Origin: an archaeon
Lineage (GTDB): Archaea; EX4484-52; B79-G9
Reading direction: 5' to 3'
Assembly: GCA_013139905.1 (NCBI GenBank)
Contig: WSZW01000086.1
Location: 1 to 20,113 of the forward strand
Length of the DNA stretch: 20,113 nucleotides
Shown here: piece by piece, positions 1 to 6,665 of the stretch
How positions within the stretch are numbered: position 1 is the first letter of the stretch
Layout of the letters: each line of letters opens with the position of its first letter
Notes under the pieces: generated by a model
The model's database searches: none
Told to the model about the DNA's origin: nothing
What the model saw: only the letters and a program-made list of their open reading frames with translations
Position numbers and translations under genes: made by a program

Positions 1-294
1 CATTGCTTTTCAGGGAATTTAGATGAGCTTTCACGCGCACTTGCTCTTGGTTTTTATATTTCGGTATCAACTGTTATCATGCGTTCTAAGGGGACGCGAA
101 AAATTGCAAGGGATTGTCCATTAGATAGAATGTTACTTGAAACGGATGCACCTTATTTATGGCTTAACGGTGAGCGTAATGTTCCGTGGAACACGGAAGC
201 TGCGGCGGAAAAAATAGCACAGATTAGAAAGATAACAACGGCGCAAGTTCTTGAAGCAACGCTCAAAAACGCGAAACGCGTTTTTGGGATTTGA
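1..294 (+). CDS. TatD family metal-dependent hydrolase (DNase), C-terminal part
   Basis: The reading frame is open from base 1, so the gene begins before the window; the last 97 residues of a protein family normally near 255 are present. Visible family motifs are HCFSG at the very start and LLETDAPYL near residue 43. In TatD proteins the His and the Asp of ETDAP belong to the divalent-metal site of a TIM-barrel amidohydrolase fold. TatD enzymes are cytoplasmic metal-dependent 3'-5' nucleases linked to DNA repair and RNA turnover; the exact substrate here is inferred from family only. The C-terminal segment (alternating helices, ending KRVFGI) matches the usual TatD tail. The gene is convergent with the next one and ends at an inverted repeat. 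Family assignment is sure, substrate is not. Confidence 0.88.
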   Translation, partial: HCFSGNLDELSRALALGFYISVSTVIMRSKGTRKIARDCPLDRMLLETDAPYLWLNGERNVPWNTEAAAEKIAQIRKITTAQVLEATLKNAKRVFGI

Positions 295-311
295 ATTGTT
301 ATAAAATTCAA
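291..311 (+). terminator. Inverted repeat at convergent gene ends, candidate terminator
   Basis: TTGAATT (291-297) and AATTCAA (305-311) form a perfect 7-bp stem with a 7-nt loop. It overlaps the tatD stop codon and is followed on the + strand by a T-rich run (TTATTTCTTTTT). It lies between two convergent stop codons and could serve both directions. All pairs outside one G-C pair are A-T, so the hairpin is weak and the T-run may matter more. Confidence 0.4.
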
Positions 312-313
312 GA

Positions 314-1009
314 TTATTTCTTTTTAATTCGTTTTGCAATAAAATAAATAATTATAAATATTACACCCAACAGATAAATAGTGCTACGAAAAAAGGTATT
401 TGGATTAACAGACTTAAATTCATTTATTTTATAGATATCTAATTTTGGTTCAACATATTCAAGTTCGATTATTTGAGAATTATCAGTTCTTACTTCATAA
501 ACATACCAATGTTGTGGCCCATCATAAAAACCATCTGATTTTTCAGCACGATGAACACCAATAGTTAAATTAAAAACATGAGTATATTCTCCAGGATTTA
601 ATAAATATTCAATTGTTTCTTCTCCGTCAGAGATATTAAAATAAGTTTTAACATAAAACATACCAGAATTAGTTTTATCTATTAATTTTTCAGTTTTTAT
701 AATCTCTAAACTTACACCATTAATTAATTCTAGTTTATTAGATGAATAGAATAGATTTCCATAGCCATATCTTATTTTATTGTTTTCATATACTAATACA
801 ATAGGTTCAGGAGAACCATAAGTTATTAAATCCCCTTCTTTGATATAAGTTAAAACTTCTGCAGATAATGTTATTTTTTGATTGTTCAAATACAAAAAAT
901 CATCAGAAATATTTTTAACAGTACCAGAGCGAATATCTTCATAAAATGCGGCATGAATAGGATTAATTAAAGAAAAAAATAGAATTATACCGATTAAAAC
1001 ATATTTCAT
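314..1009 (-). CDS. Secreted, C-terminally membrane-anchored protein of unknown function
   Basis: I do not recognise a family. The 231-residue protein has a clear secretory signal (MKYVLIGIILFFSLINPIHA, likely cleaved before AFYED), a beta-rich exterior of about 180 residues, and one C-terminal transmembrane helix (about 204-224) followed by a lysine/arginine tail (AKRIKKK). It should therefore sit outside the cell, anchored by its C terminus with the basic tail inside. The exterior starts with a hairpin-like segment (SGTVKNISDDFLYLNNQKI) and holds possible N-glycosylation sequons (NIS, NLT). No catalytic motif or cysteine pair is evident. The ATG at 1009 has no strong ribosome binding site; an ATATATTAA element about 30 bp upstream suggests a leaderless or short-leader transcript. 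Convergent with tatD. A surface-layer or envelope role is plausible but is inference only. Confidence 0.75.
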   Translation of the reverse strand: MKYVLIGIILFFSLINPIHAAFYEDIRSGTVKNISDDFLYLNNQKITLSAEVLTYIKEGDLITYGSPEPIVLVYENNKIRYGYGNLFYSSNKLELINGVSLEIIKTEKLIDKTNSGMFYVKTYFNISDGEETIEYLLNPGEYTHVFNLTIGVHRAEKSDGFYDGPQHWYVYEVRTDNSQIIELEYVEPKLDIYKINEFKSVNPNTFFRSTIYLLGVIFIIIYFIAKRIKKK

Positions 1010-1051
1010 AATAAATCCATATACATACGCATTAATATATGTTATTATATG

Positions 1052-2116
1052 TTATTTAGCGTAAGATTCAATAGTCTCTAGGAGTTTTTTTGCGGTTTTG
1101 TTGGTTTTAAAGTGTTTTCTTGTTGGTTCCATTAGTTGGTTTATGTATTTTGCTGCGGCTGTTTTCAAATCCATTGGGTGTATTTCTTTTTTTAAGAATG
1201 CACTTTCAAGCTCTTTGTATTTTTTGTATGAAGCATTGCCGCCGTATTTTTCAGGGCGCTCGATTTTAAATTCATCTATAAGTTCAAATATTATGTATTT
1301 ACAGTATTCCAAAACAGGGTTGTCATCTGCAATTCCTTCCGGGCAGTATGCTTTTTTGAATTTTCGGTTTACTTCTTCAACGCTGTCGGTCATAAATATT
1401 GCTGTGTCAGGGTTTGATTTTGACATCTTTTTTGCAATTGCACCATCAGCACCTTTCAAATCTGTTTTTGGCTGAGCTAAGCCCATAAGCATGTGGTGGT
1501 GCACGGCTATTGGTTTTTTGAATCCTAGTTTTGGTGCTACTTCCCGTGCTAGAACATTTACTTTTCTTTGGTCTAGACCCAATTGCGCGATATCTACACC
1601 TAGTTGAAATATGTCGGATGCCTGCATGCAAGGATAGAATATTTGTGATGCGGATAATTTATCGTTATCGTTTCGACCCATTATTTGTGCGCATCTGGTT
1701 ACTCTTGTTACGGTATTTAGGGTTCCGATTTTTAGAACTCTTAGCCAATAATCTTGGTTCATATGTTCAGAGGCCCATAAGAATTCTACGTTTTTCATGT
1801 CCATACCGCAGGATTTCCAAACTTCTATTGAATATTTTCCAACGGTTTGTATTTTTTCCAAATCGCCACCCATTTTGTTATTCATCAACGCGAACCAATC
1901 AGCGACCCAGAATTTAAATTTTATTCCTGTTTTTGTTAATTTGTTAACATTTATTGCTCGCAAAAGTCCTTGTGCGATGTGGATTTTACCCGATGGCTCG
2001 AAACCATCATAAGCTATTGGGTGTGATTTTTTTAAAAATAATTCCCGAAGTTCGTCTTGACTTATAATCTCTTCGCCAACTTCTTTGACTAATTTGATTT
2101 TTTCATCAATATTCAT
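1052..2116 (-). CDS. tyrS: Tyrosyl-tRNA synthetase (archaeal/eukaryotic type)
   Basis: Class I aminoacyl-tRNA synthetase that activates tyrosine and charges tRNA-Tyr in the cytoplasm. With the ATG at 2116 it is 354 residues. The Rossmann fold shows the HIGH-equivalent HIAQG at 46-50, the tyrosine-pocket entry YDGFEPSGKIH at 36-46, the segment ASDIFQLGVDIAQLGLDQRK around 166-185 (D168 aligns with the tyrosine-binding Asp of the Methanocaldococcus enzyme), and the KMSKS loop at 230-234. A frame extends upstream to a TTG at 2140, but the residues added (MYLSVCFN) are not family-like, so the ATG was chosen. Sequence texture (ADWFALMNNKMGGDL, YPCMQASDIF) resembles plant/protist cytosolic enzymes more than the Methanocaldococcus protein. 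It sits 30 bp after the NYN gene and is the last gene of the aRF1-NYN-TyrRS group. Confidence 0.95.
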   Translation of the reverse strand: MNIDEKIKLVKEVGEEIISQDELRELFLKKSHPIAYDGFEPSGKIHIAQGLLRAINVNKLTKTGIKFKFWVADWFALMNNKMGGDLEKIQTVGKYSIEVWKSCGMDMKNVEFLWASEHMNQDYWLRVLKIGTLNTVTRVTRCAQIMGRNDNDKLSASQIFYPCMQASDIFQLGVDIAQLGLDQRKVNVLAREVAPKLGFKKPIAVHHHMLMGLAQPKTDLKGADGAIAKKMSKSNPDTAIFMTDSVEEVNRKFKKAYCPEGIADDNPVLEYCKYIIFELIDEFKIERPEKYGGNASYKKYKELESAFLKKEIHPMDLKTAAAKYINQLMEPTRKHFKTNKTAKKLLETIESYAK

Positions 2117-2146
2117 ATTAAAACACACACTCAAATACAAAAAATA

Positions 2147-2737
2147 TTATTTTTTTGACGCATCAGTTTTTGATTTATTGTTCATGGTGTTATTCTTTTT
2201 TGGAAAAACAACAGCATTATTTCTTGTAGTATTTCTGTTTTTGTTATAATTACTATTGCGATTATATCTATTTATCTGTGGTTTTGTTATGTCAATAACA
2301 ATGTCGGCTGCTCTTTGAAGTCCTTTTGAAAATCCGGGATTCTGTCCTACAATAATTACTTTTTTACCGTGCTTTTTTGCGGTTTGTACTACGGGTAAGA
2401 AATCGGCATCTCTTGTTGCTAATGCAATCATTCCAATATTTTTGTTATGGACTGCTTCTATTGCCTCAACAGACATATACACATCAACATCAGTCTGATC
2501 ATCTTTCGTTCCGCCCATGCCAATTACCGGCTGAAATCCTTGGTTTGTGACTGCCTCAATTAATTTATCCGGTGCGTATTGATTCAAAAAAACTATACTT
2601 TGTGCAACCCTACCGTATTCTTCTAATTTCTTTCGTATGTTATCTAAGTCTGTGTCGAACTCTTTTCTAAGCATGTTTGGTCCGTCAACAAATAATGCTA
2701 TGTTTTTTGACGTTTTTCTTAATTTAAAAAATGACAT
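2147..2737 (-). CDS. NYN-domain (PIN-like) putative ribonuclease with Asn/Arg-rich tail
   Basis: The 196-residue protein has a NYN/PIN-like nuclease fold (LabA/DUF88 relatives). Acidic residues expected at the metal site are visible: D18 in FVDGPN, D83 and D85 in TDVDVYM, and D110 and D112 in TRDADF. These families cut RNA with divalent metals, but the target of this archaeal subgroup is unknown to me. After residue 150 comes a low-complexity tail rich in Asn, Arg and Lys (RYNRNSNYNKNRNTTRNN), likely disordered and RNA-binding. The ATG at 2737 is preceded by GGGGATGA, a usable ribosome binding site. It lies between aRF1 (42 bp upstream) and TyrRS (30 bp downstream), so co-transcription is likely, and the neighbourhood suggests a role in translation or RNA quality control. 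The context is an inference. Confidence 0.85.
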   Translation of the reverse strand: MSFFKLRKTSKNIALFVDGPNMLRKEFDTDLDNIRKKLEEYGRVAQSIVFLNQYAPDKLIEAVTNQGFQPVIGMGGTKDDQTDVDVYMSVEAIEAVHNKNIGMIALATRDADFLPVVQTAKKHGKKVIIVGQNPGFSKGLQRAADIVIDITKPQINRYNRNSNYNKNRNTTRNNAVVFPKKNNTMNNKSKTDASKK

Positions 2738-2779
2738 AATTCATCCCCAATATATAATTATATTATAACATATAATTTG

Positions 2780-3997
2780 TTATTCAAGTTTATATCTTAG
2801 TATCGCGCCAATTCCCCCGAGCTGTAGAAATTGAGCACCTTCTTGTGTTTCACTTGAAACTATTTCAAATTTCGTGCTTGTCTGTTCTGCTATATTTTCC
2901 ATTGCATCAAAAAAGTCACTTTCTGTTATTGTGGTATTTGCAGAACATTTTGGACAGGGCATTTTACTTAATTTTTTGGATGATATTTTTTGATCGGTAT
3001 AATCGCACGAATTGCATTTTATTTCGAAAAAATTTAGGGGTACCTGTTCGGATAATATTAATGTATCCACAGCACCTTTTTCAAGTGCTTTTTTTACTTC
3101 AATATAACCATAAGATGCAAGACCGGTTTCTTTTCTTAATAATTCAAAAAATCGACCTAATATTTTTTTTTCTCTAACTACTCCTGATTGAGATAAAACG
3201 TCTTGGGAACGCAATAGTAATTCTCGTAAACCATCAACACCGGCGTAGCCTATGTCTTTTACACCTAAAATTTTCTTTTTCATGGCTTCAGACAAATAAT
3301 CGCCTTCTGCAAAGTCTTCTTTTAGGGGTCCCGGACCACCGATAATTATTCCGATTAAATCTTTTTCTTCTTCAAATGTTTTTGTTGCAAGAACGCCTAT
3401 GTCTTTTTTGAATGTCAGTATTAGTCCTTGTCTTACGCGTCCAAAACGCGCTGCTGATTGACCGCCTTTTCCGGTTTTTCCTGGAACTAATGACGTTAGA
3501 TGCTTTTTTAGGTCTATTTTTTTACCTCTTAACACGGCAATTGCAGCATCTTGTGTATCTAGAGTTACCATTCCATATATTTCTTTTTCGCGAGTCATAT
3601 CTTGAAGTGGTTCTACAATGAATGTTTGGTCGCAACGATACAATCTCATGCTTATTGGTTCAGGTGGTTCTAATTCCCACATATTTATATCGGGAATACC
3701 TTCTCGCTCGGAAACATTACCGCAGAATATGATTAAACCGTTTTTCGGTGTTTGATTATATTGTTTTAATTTTTGACCAACGCGCTCTAACGCAGTCATT
3801 ACATTTTTTCTTGTAGATTTAGATTTTATGTTAACTGCTGTTCCCTGTTCATTTGCAATTAAAGTCTTCATTTCATTTATGTTGTAACCTGATGGAACAT
3901 AAACACTTACAAGTTCTGTATGCCTGCCTTTCATTTGCGAAAGCTTTTTTACGAGTAATTTGAATTTTTTCGAAGTTAAATCATTAATTAAAAACAC
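2780..3997 (-). CDS. prf1: Peptide chain release factor aRF1
   Basis: Class I release factor of the eRF1/aRF1 family: it reads all three stop codons in the ribosomal A site and triggers peptide release. The 405 residues show the full domain order: domain 1 with the NIKS motif (56-59, in GTAVNIKSKSTRKN) and the YxCxxxF motif (Y120, C122, F126); domain 2 with the GGQ loop (178-180, GKGGQSAARF); and domain 3 with a four-cysteine zinc ribbon (C328, C331, C348, C351). The start is GTG at 3997; an in-frame TAG lies directly before it, so this is the most upstream start possible, and the length is normal for the family (about 410). The N terminus is slightly short before the conserved GRHTELVSVYVP. 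First gene of a likely operon with the NYN and TyrRS genes. Confidence 0.97.
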   Translation of the reverse strand: MFLINDLTSKKFKLLVKKLSQMKGRHTELVSVYVPSGYNINEMKTLIANEQGTAVNIKSKSTRKNVMTALERVGQKLKQYNQTPKNGLIIFCGNVSEREGIPDINMWELEPPEPISMRLYRCDQTFIVEPLQDMTREKEIYGMVTLDTQDAAIAVLRGKKIDLKKHLTSLVPGKTGKGGQSAARFGRVRQGLILTFKKDIGVLATKTFEEEKDLIGIIIGGPGPLKEDFAEGDYLSEAMKKKILGVKDIGYAGVDGLRELLLRSQDVLSQSGVVREKKILGRFFELLRKETGLASYGYIEVKKALEKGAVDTLILSEQVPLNFFEIKCNSCDYTDQKISSKKLSKMPCPKCSANTTITESDFFDAMENIAEQTSTKFEIVSSETQEGAQFLQLGGIGAILRYKLE

Positions 3998-4026
3998 CCT
4001 AGGTTATGTATTTTGGTTATAAGAAT

Positions 4027-4034
4027 ATTATATA
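4027..4034 (-). promoter_or_regulatory. TATA box, aRF1 promoter
   Basis: TATATAAT on the minus strand, centred about 33 bp before the GTG of aRF1, predicting a start site near 4005 and a leader of only a few bases. The box overlaps an inverted repeat (ATATAG, TTTGA loop, CTATAT) that sits about 10 nt after the HAD gene stop and could also help end that transcript. Confidence 0.5.
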
Positions 4035-4053
4035 GTTTGACTATATCTATTTG

Positions 4054-4833
4054 TCAAAGGCCGGCAATTAGTTCTCTAGAATCGCGTATTATTGTATCCG
4101 GTTTTAACGTTCCTTTGGCTTTTTTTATATTTATTTCGCTTTCCATATCGGATAAAATGATTGCAGTTCTAAATCCGCACATAGAACCGAATTCAACGTC
4201 TATAAGTTCATCGCCGATAAACAGGCAATCTTCGGGGAATAAAAATATGTCTTCTAAGATTCTTTGTTTCATCAAAGTTCCGGGTTTTCCTAAGTTTTCT
4301 GCTTTGATTTTTGTTGCTGTTTCTACGGCAGCTAAAATAGATCCAACTGCGGGGTATTTTTCTTTTCCTACAAGCCAATGGGTTTCTCGTCCGGTTGTGT
4401 ATAATTTTGCGCCTTTTGTCACTAAATCGGTTACGGTTTTTAGTTTAGAATATGTAAAATTTCGATCATAAGATACAATAACTGTTTTTGATTCTTCGGT
4501 AACTGTAATTCCTTGTGTACTTAAATCACTAATGAGTCCTTGTTCGCCAATAACATACGCGCTCGTTACGCCTTTTGATTGTAAGTATTTAGCAGCCACA
4601 TATCCTGCGGTTATTATTTGTTCTTCAGATATTTGCAACCCCATTCGTGAAAATTTTTGAGAATAACCTTTTTTAGACAAGGTGGTGTTATTTGTCACAA
4701 AATAAACTTTTTTGTGTTTTTTTTCTAAACGTTCTATTATGTGTCGCATTTGAGGATTGAAATCTTTCCAGTTCCAAATCGTCCCGTCTAGGTCAAAAAA
4801 GAATGTTTTTATGTTTTTGTAGTTTATAAGCAT
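4054..4833 (-). CDS. HAD superfamily (IIA) phosphatase
   Basis: Haloacid-dehalogenase phosphatase of the IIA group (NagD / p-nitrophenylphosphatase / phosphoglycolate phosphatase-like), 259 residues. All four HAD motifs are visible: the nucleophile motif FFDLDGTIW close to the N terminus, motif II FVTNNTT, the motif III lysine in LGKPG, and motif IV FIGDELIDVEFG. The segment between motifs II and III is a C2-type cap, which selects the substrate, probably a small sugar phosphate, nucleotide or phosphoglycolate; the sequence does not tell which. The frame is open further upstream (to 4905), but a TATA box lies about 25 bp before the ATG at 4833 and the motif-I strand starts right after it, so the 4833 start was chosen. 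Stand-alone gene, divergent from the unknown pair at 4986. Class call is firm; substrate open. Confidence 0.9.
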   Translation of the reverse strand: MLINYKNIKTFFFDLDGTIWNWKDFNPQMRHIIERLEKKHKKVYFVTNNTTLSKKGYSQKFSRMGLQISEEQIITAGYVAAKYLQSKGVTSAYVIGEQGLISDLSTQGITVTEESKTVIVSYDRNFTYSKLKTVTDLVTKGAKLYTTGRETHWLVGKEKYPAVGSILAAVETATKIKAENLGKPGTLMKQRILEDIFLFPEDCLFIGDELIDVEFGSMCGFRTAIILSDMESEINIKKAKGTLKPDTIIRDSRELIAGL

Positions 4834-4854
4834 GAATTTTATTGTCTCAGAAAA

Positions 4855-4861
4855 GTTTATA
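4855..4861 (-). promoter_or_regulatory. TATA box, HAD phosphatase, leaderless-type
   Basis: TATAAAC on the minus strand, centred 25-26 bp before the ATG at 4833. This is the normal TATA-to-start distance in archaea, so transcription should start at or next to the ATG. No Shine-Dalgarno sequence is present, which agrees with a leaderless message. Confidence 0.5.
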
Positions 4862-4942
4862 TTGTTATGGATGTTATATGTTACGCTTTGATGTATGAAA
4901 AGCAAATGATTAAAGAACTATAATTACTACATAATAGTTACA

Positions 4943-4950
4943 TTTATATA
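4943..4950 (+). promoter_or_regulatory. TATA box for the unknown two-gene operon
   Basis: TTTATATA, centred 39 bp before the ATG at 4986; predicted start near 4973. The short leader then carries AGTGA (4975-4979), 6 nt before the ATG, acting as the ribosome binding site. Divergent from the HAD promoter about 85 bp away. Confidence 0.5.
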
Positions 4951-4985
4951 TCTGCGAGTACTATAAAATAGTGAAGTGAATTATT

Positions 4986-5867
4986 ATGAATAATAAACAT
5001 GAAACACCAGAAATACTATATAAAAAAAACGCATCAACACTTGATGAATTAAAATTGTATGATTTATTTAAAGATGACATATTTAAAGCGCAGTATCAAG
5101 AAATTAAAAATTCTTCAAGCATGAAACAAATTAAAAAAGAAATACACACCAAAATAATAAAAAATAAAAGTGTTGAAAATGCATCAGATATTGTAGATGT
5201 TTTTATAAGATACCATATTCACGAAACATTTTATGAACAATCAGAACAAAAAATAGAAAATACACAACAAACCTATACTATTAAACAAATTAAAGAAAAC
5301 TACCCAACGGCTTCATCTTCCGGTCAAAGTGAGCTTTTAAATGTATATTCAATAATAAAACAAATAGAAGGTAGCGCGCCAATATATGTTCCATCAAAAG
5401 TAGTAACAACAACCGGAACAACTGTAGAAGAACAGCAAACCCCTACTTGTTTTGGTATATATATTCCAGCAGAATATCTTTATGAACGAGTTGATGGAAA
5501 ATTAATAATTCTTGATACTATAAACATTCATACAATTTGTGGTTGCGTATCTCGTGATAGGGATGACCCTAAAGAAATAAGTAAAATTTCGGCATATTAT
5601 ATTTCTGAAAAATCTAAAGAAGAATCAACTAAAACAATAAATGATTTATGTACTCATATATATGATGGTGAATGTGCATTTCGCACAAATACAGAAGTTA
5701 ATATAAATACTAATTTAACCGATATAGAATTGCACGAAATAGTTAAATCTAAAGTATTAATGTTAACTGAAAGATATAGCGAAGAATGTAAAGATATAAA
5801 AAGTATTACAAATAAAAAAATTAAAGAACTAATCAAAATAGATGATTCAGATCATTATATTCATTAA
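4986..5867 (+). CDS. Unknown protein, 293 aa, Lys/Glu-rich and cytosolic
   Basis: I do not recognise a family. The protein has no signal peptide or transmembrane segment. Residues 1-105 are highly charged and helical (many Lys, Glu, Gln). A beta-rich middle (about 130-205) contains PIYVPSKVV, FGIYIPAEYLYER and LIILDTINIHTICGC. The C-terminal third is again helical and charged and ends near KIDDSDHYIH. Seven cysteines lie in its second half, including a CGC pair, C in DLCTHIYDGEC and C in YSEECKD; a metal site is possible but has no recognisable spacing. Start ATG supported by AGTGA 6 nt upstream. It is the first gene of a two-gene operon with its own promoter and terminator. Codon use is A-rich, stronger than in the aIF5B gene next door, which could indicate fast evolution or transfer. 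Confidence 0.75.
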   Translation: MNNKHETPEILYKKNASTLDELKLYDLFKDDIFKAQYQEIKNSSSMKQIKKEIHTKIIKNKSVENASDIVDVFIRYHIHETFYEQSEQKIENTQQTYTIKQIKENYPTASSSGQSELLNVYSIIKQIEGSAPIYVPSKVVTTTGTTVEEQQTPTCFGIYIPAEYLYERVDGKLIILDTINIHTICGCVSRDRDDPKEISKISAYYISEKSKEESTKTINDLCTHIYDGECAFRTNTEVNINTNLTDIELHEIVKSKVLMLTERYSEECKDIKSITNKKIKELIKIDDSDHYIH

Positions 5868-5884
5868 AATTTGAGGTGTTAATT

Positions 5885-6442
5885 ATGGGATATAGCGTAA
5901 ATAATAATAGAAAAGGAATATTACACGGCGAAAAGGGAATAGCTCCTACAGATACATCCGTAAAAAACCCATATTCATTAGCTAAAAGAGAACATGTTGG
6001 AGAAACGGCATATCATGCAAATCATTCTGTAGGGCGTACACAACAAGATATACGTGACGAAATAGCTCAATTTAATACAAACACAACACCAAACATGGAA
6101 CTTGAAAAAAGCGATTTTGATATGGTAATTGGACATAGAGATAAAACTTATGGTCTTGTTATAGGAACAAATTTTACTAGAATTAATGAAATTAATACAT
6201 CGGGAAATATTATCAAATACATCGGTAATGTATCATACGACCCACAAACCAACAATATGGAAGGAGTAGGAATATCATCCGACGTAACAAATTATCTTTG
6301 TGAATTATTATTCGACGCACCAACGATTACACCCGATATGACACTCCCAGAACATCCAAAACTAGAAAAAATAATAGACCACATGAATACTTCATTCAGT
6401 ATTGATGGTACTCCACAAATGCATAATATAGATAAAAAATAA
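5885..6442 (+). CDS. Unknown protein, 185 aa, partner of the preceding gene
   Basis: I do not recognise a family. The start is the ATG at 5885, preceded by an excellent ribosome binding site, GAGGTG at 5873-5878, 6 nt away; an in-frame GTG inside that site is rejected. The first 70 residues look flexible and polar (MGYSVNNNRKGILHGEKG, then many Asn, Thr and His); residues 80-140 look like a small beta domain (DMVIGHRDKTYGLVIGTNF, NIIKYIGNVSYDPQTNN); the end is helical and acidic. No signal peptide, membrane helix or catalytic motif. It follows the 293-aa gene by 17 bp and is followed by a hairpin terminator, so the two are probably co-expressed and may form a complex. Confidence 0.75.
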   Translation: MGYSVNNNRKGILHGEKGIAPTDTSVKNPYSLAKREHVGETAYHANHSVGRTQQDIRDEIAQFNTNTTPNMELEKSDFDMVIGHRDKTYGLVIGTNFTRINEINTSGNIIKYIGNVSYDPQTNNMEGVGISSDVTNYLCELLFDAPTITPDMTLPEHPKLEKIIDHMNTSFSIDGTPQMHNIDKK

Positions 6443-6454
6443 TTCTAAAAATAA

Positions 6455-6501
6455 GCACTTTGTTTTTTTAATGAGGTGCGATTTTTATTTTTTTATTTTA
6501 C
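6455..6501 (+). terminator. Hairpin plus T-runs after the unknown operon
   Basis: GCACTTT (6455-6461) pairs with GAGGTGC (6473-6479) including two G-T pairs, giving about 7 bp with an 11-nt T-rich loop, followed by runs of T (6481-6501). It starts 12 nt after the stop codon. Archaeal termination mainly needs the T-runs; the hairpin adds support. The rest of the gap to 6665 is AT-rich and shows no further gene. Confidence 0.55.
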
Positions 6502-6665
6502 ACGCAGAACTATTTTCTAATAAAATACGGCTAAATTAATATAATATATTACGAATAGAACACATATTTTCTGAATTCAAACGACAAATATTTAATAATG
6601 TACATAAATAGTGTTTTTACAAATATACAAATTTAATTTTACAAATAGATATTTAGTGTGATAAT

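Noticed and set aside
1098..1917. Plus-strand open frames across the TyrRS gene
   Set aside because: They are antisense shadows of a certain gene, with hydrophobic low-complexity products and no ribosome binding site.
4013..4471. Plus-strand open frame of 152 codons across the HAD gene
   Set aside because: It is antisense to clear HAD motifs; the product has no recognisable features.
5876..5884. GTG at 5876 as start of the 185-aa gene
   Set aside because: This GTG is part of the GAGGTG ribosome binding site for the ATG at 5885.
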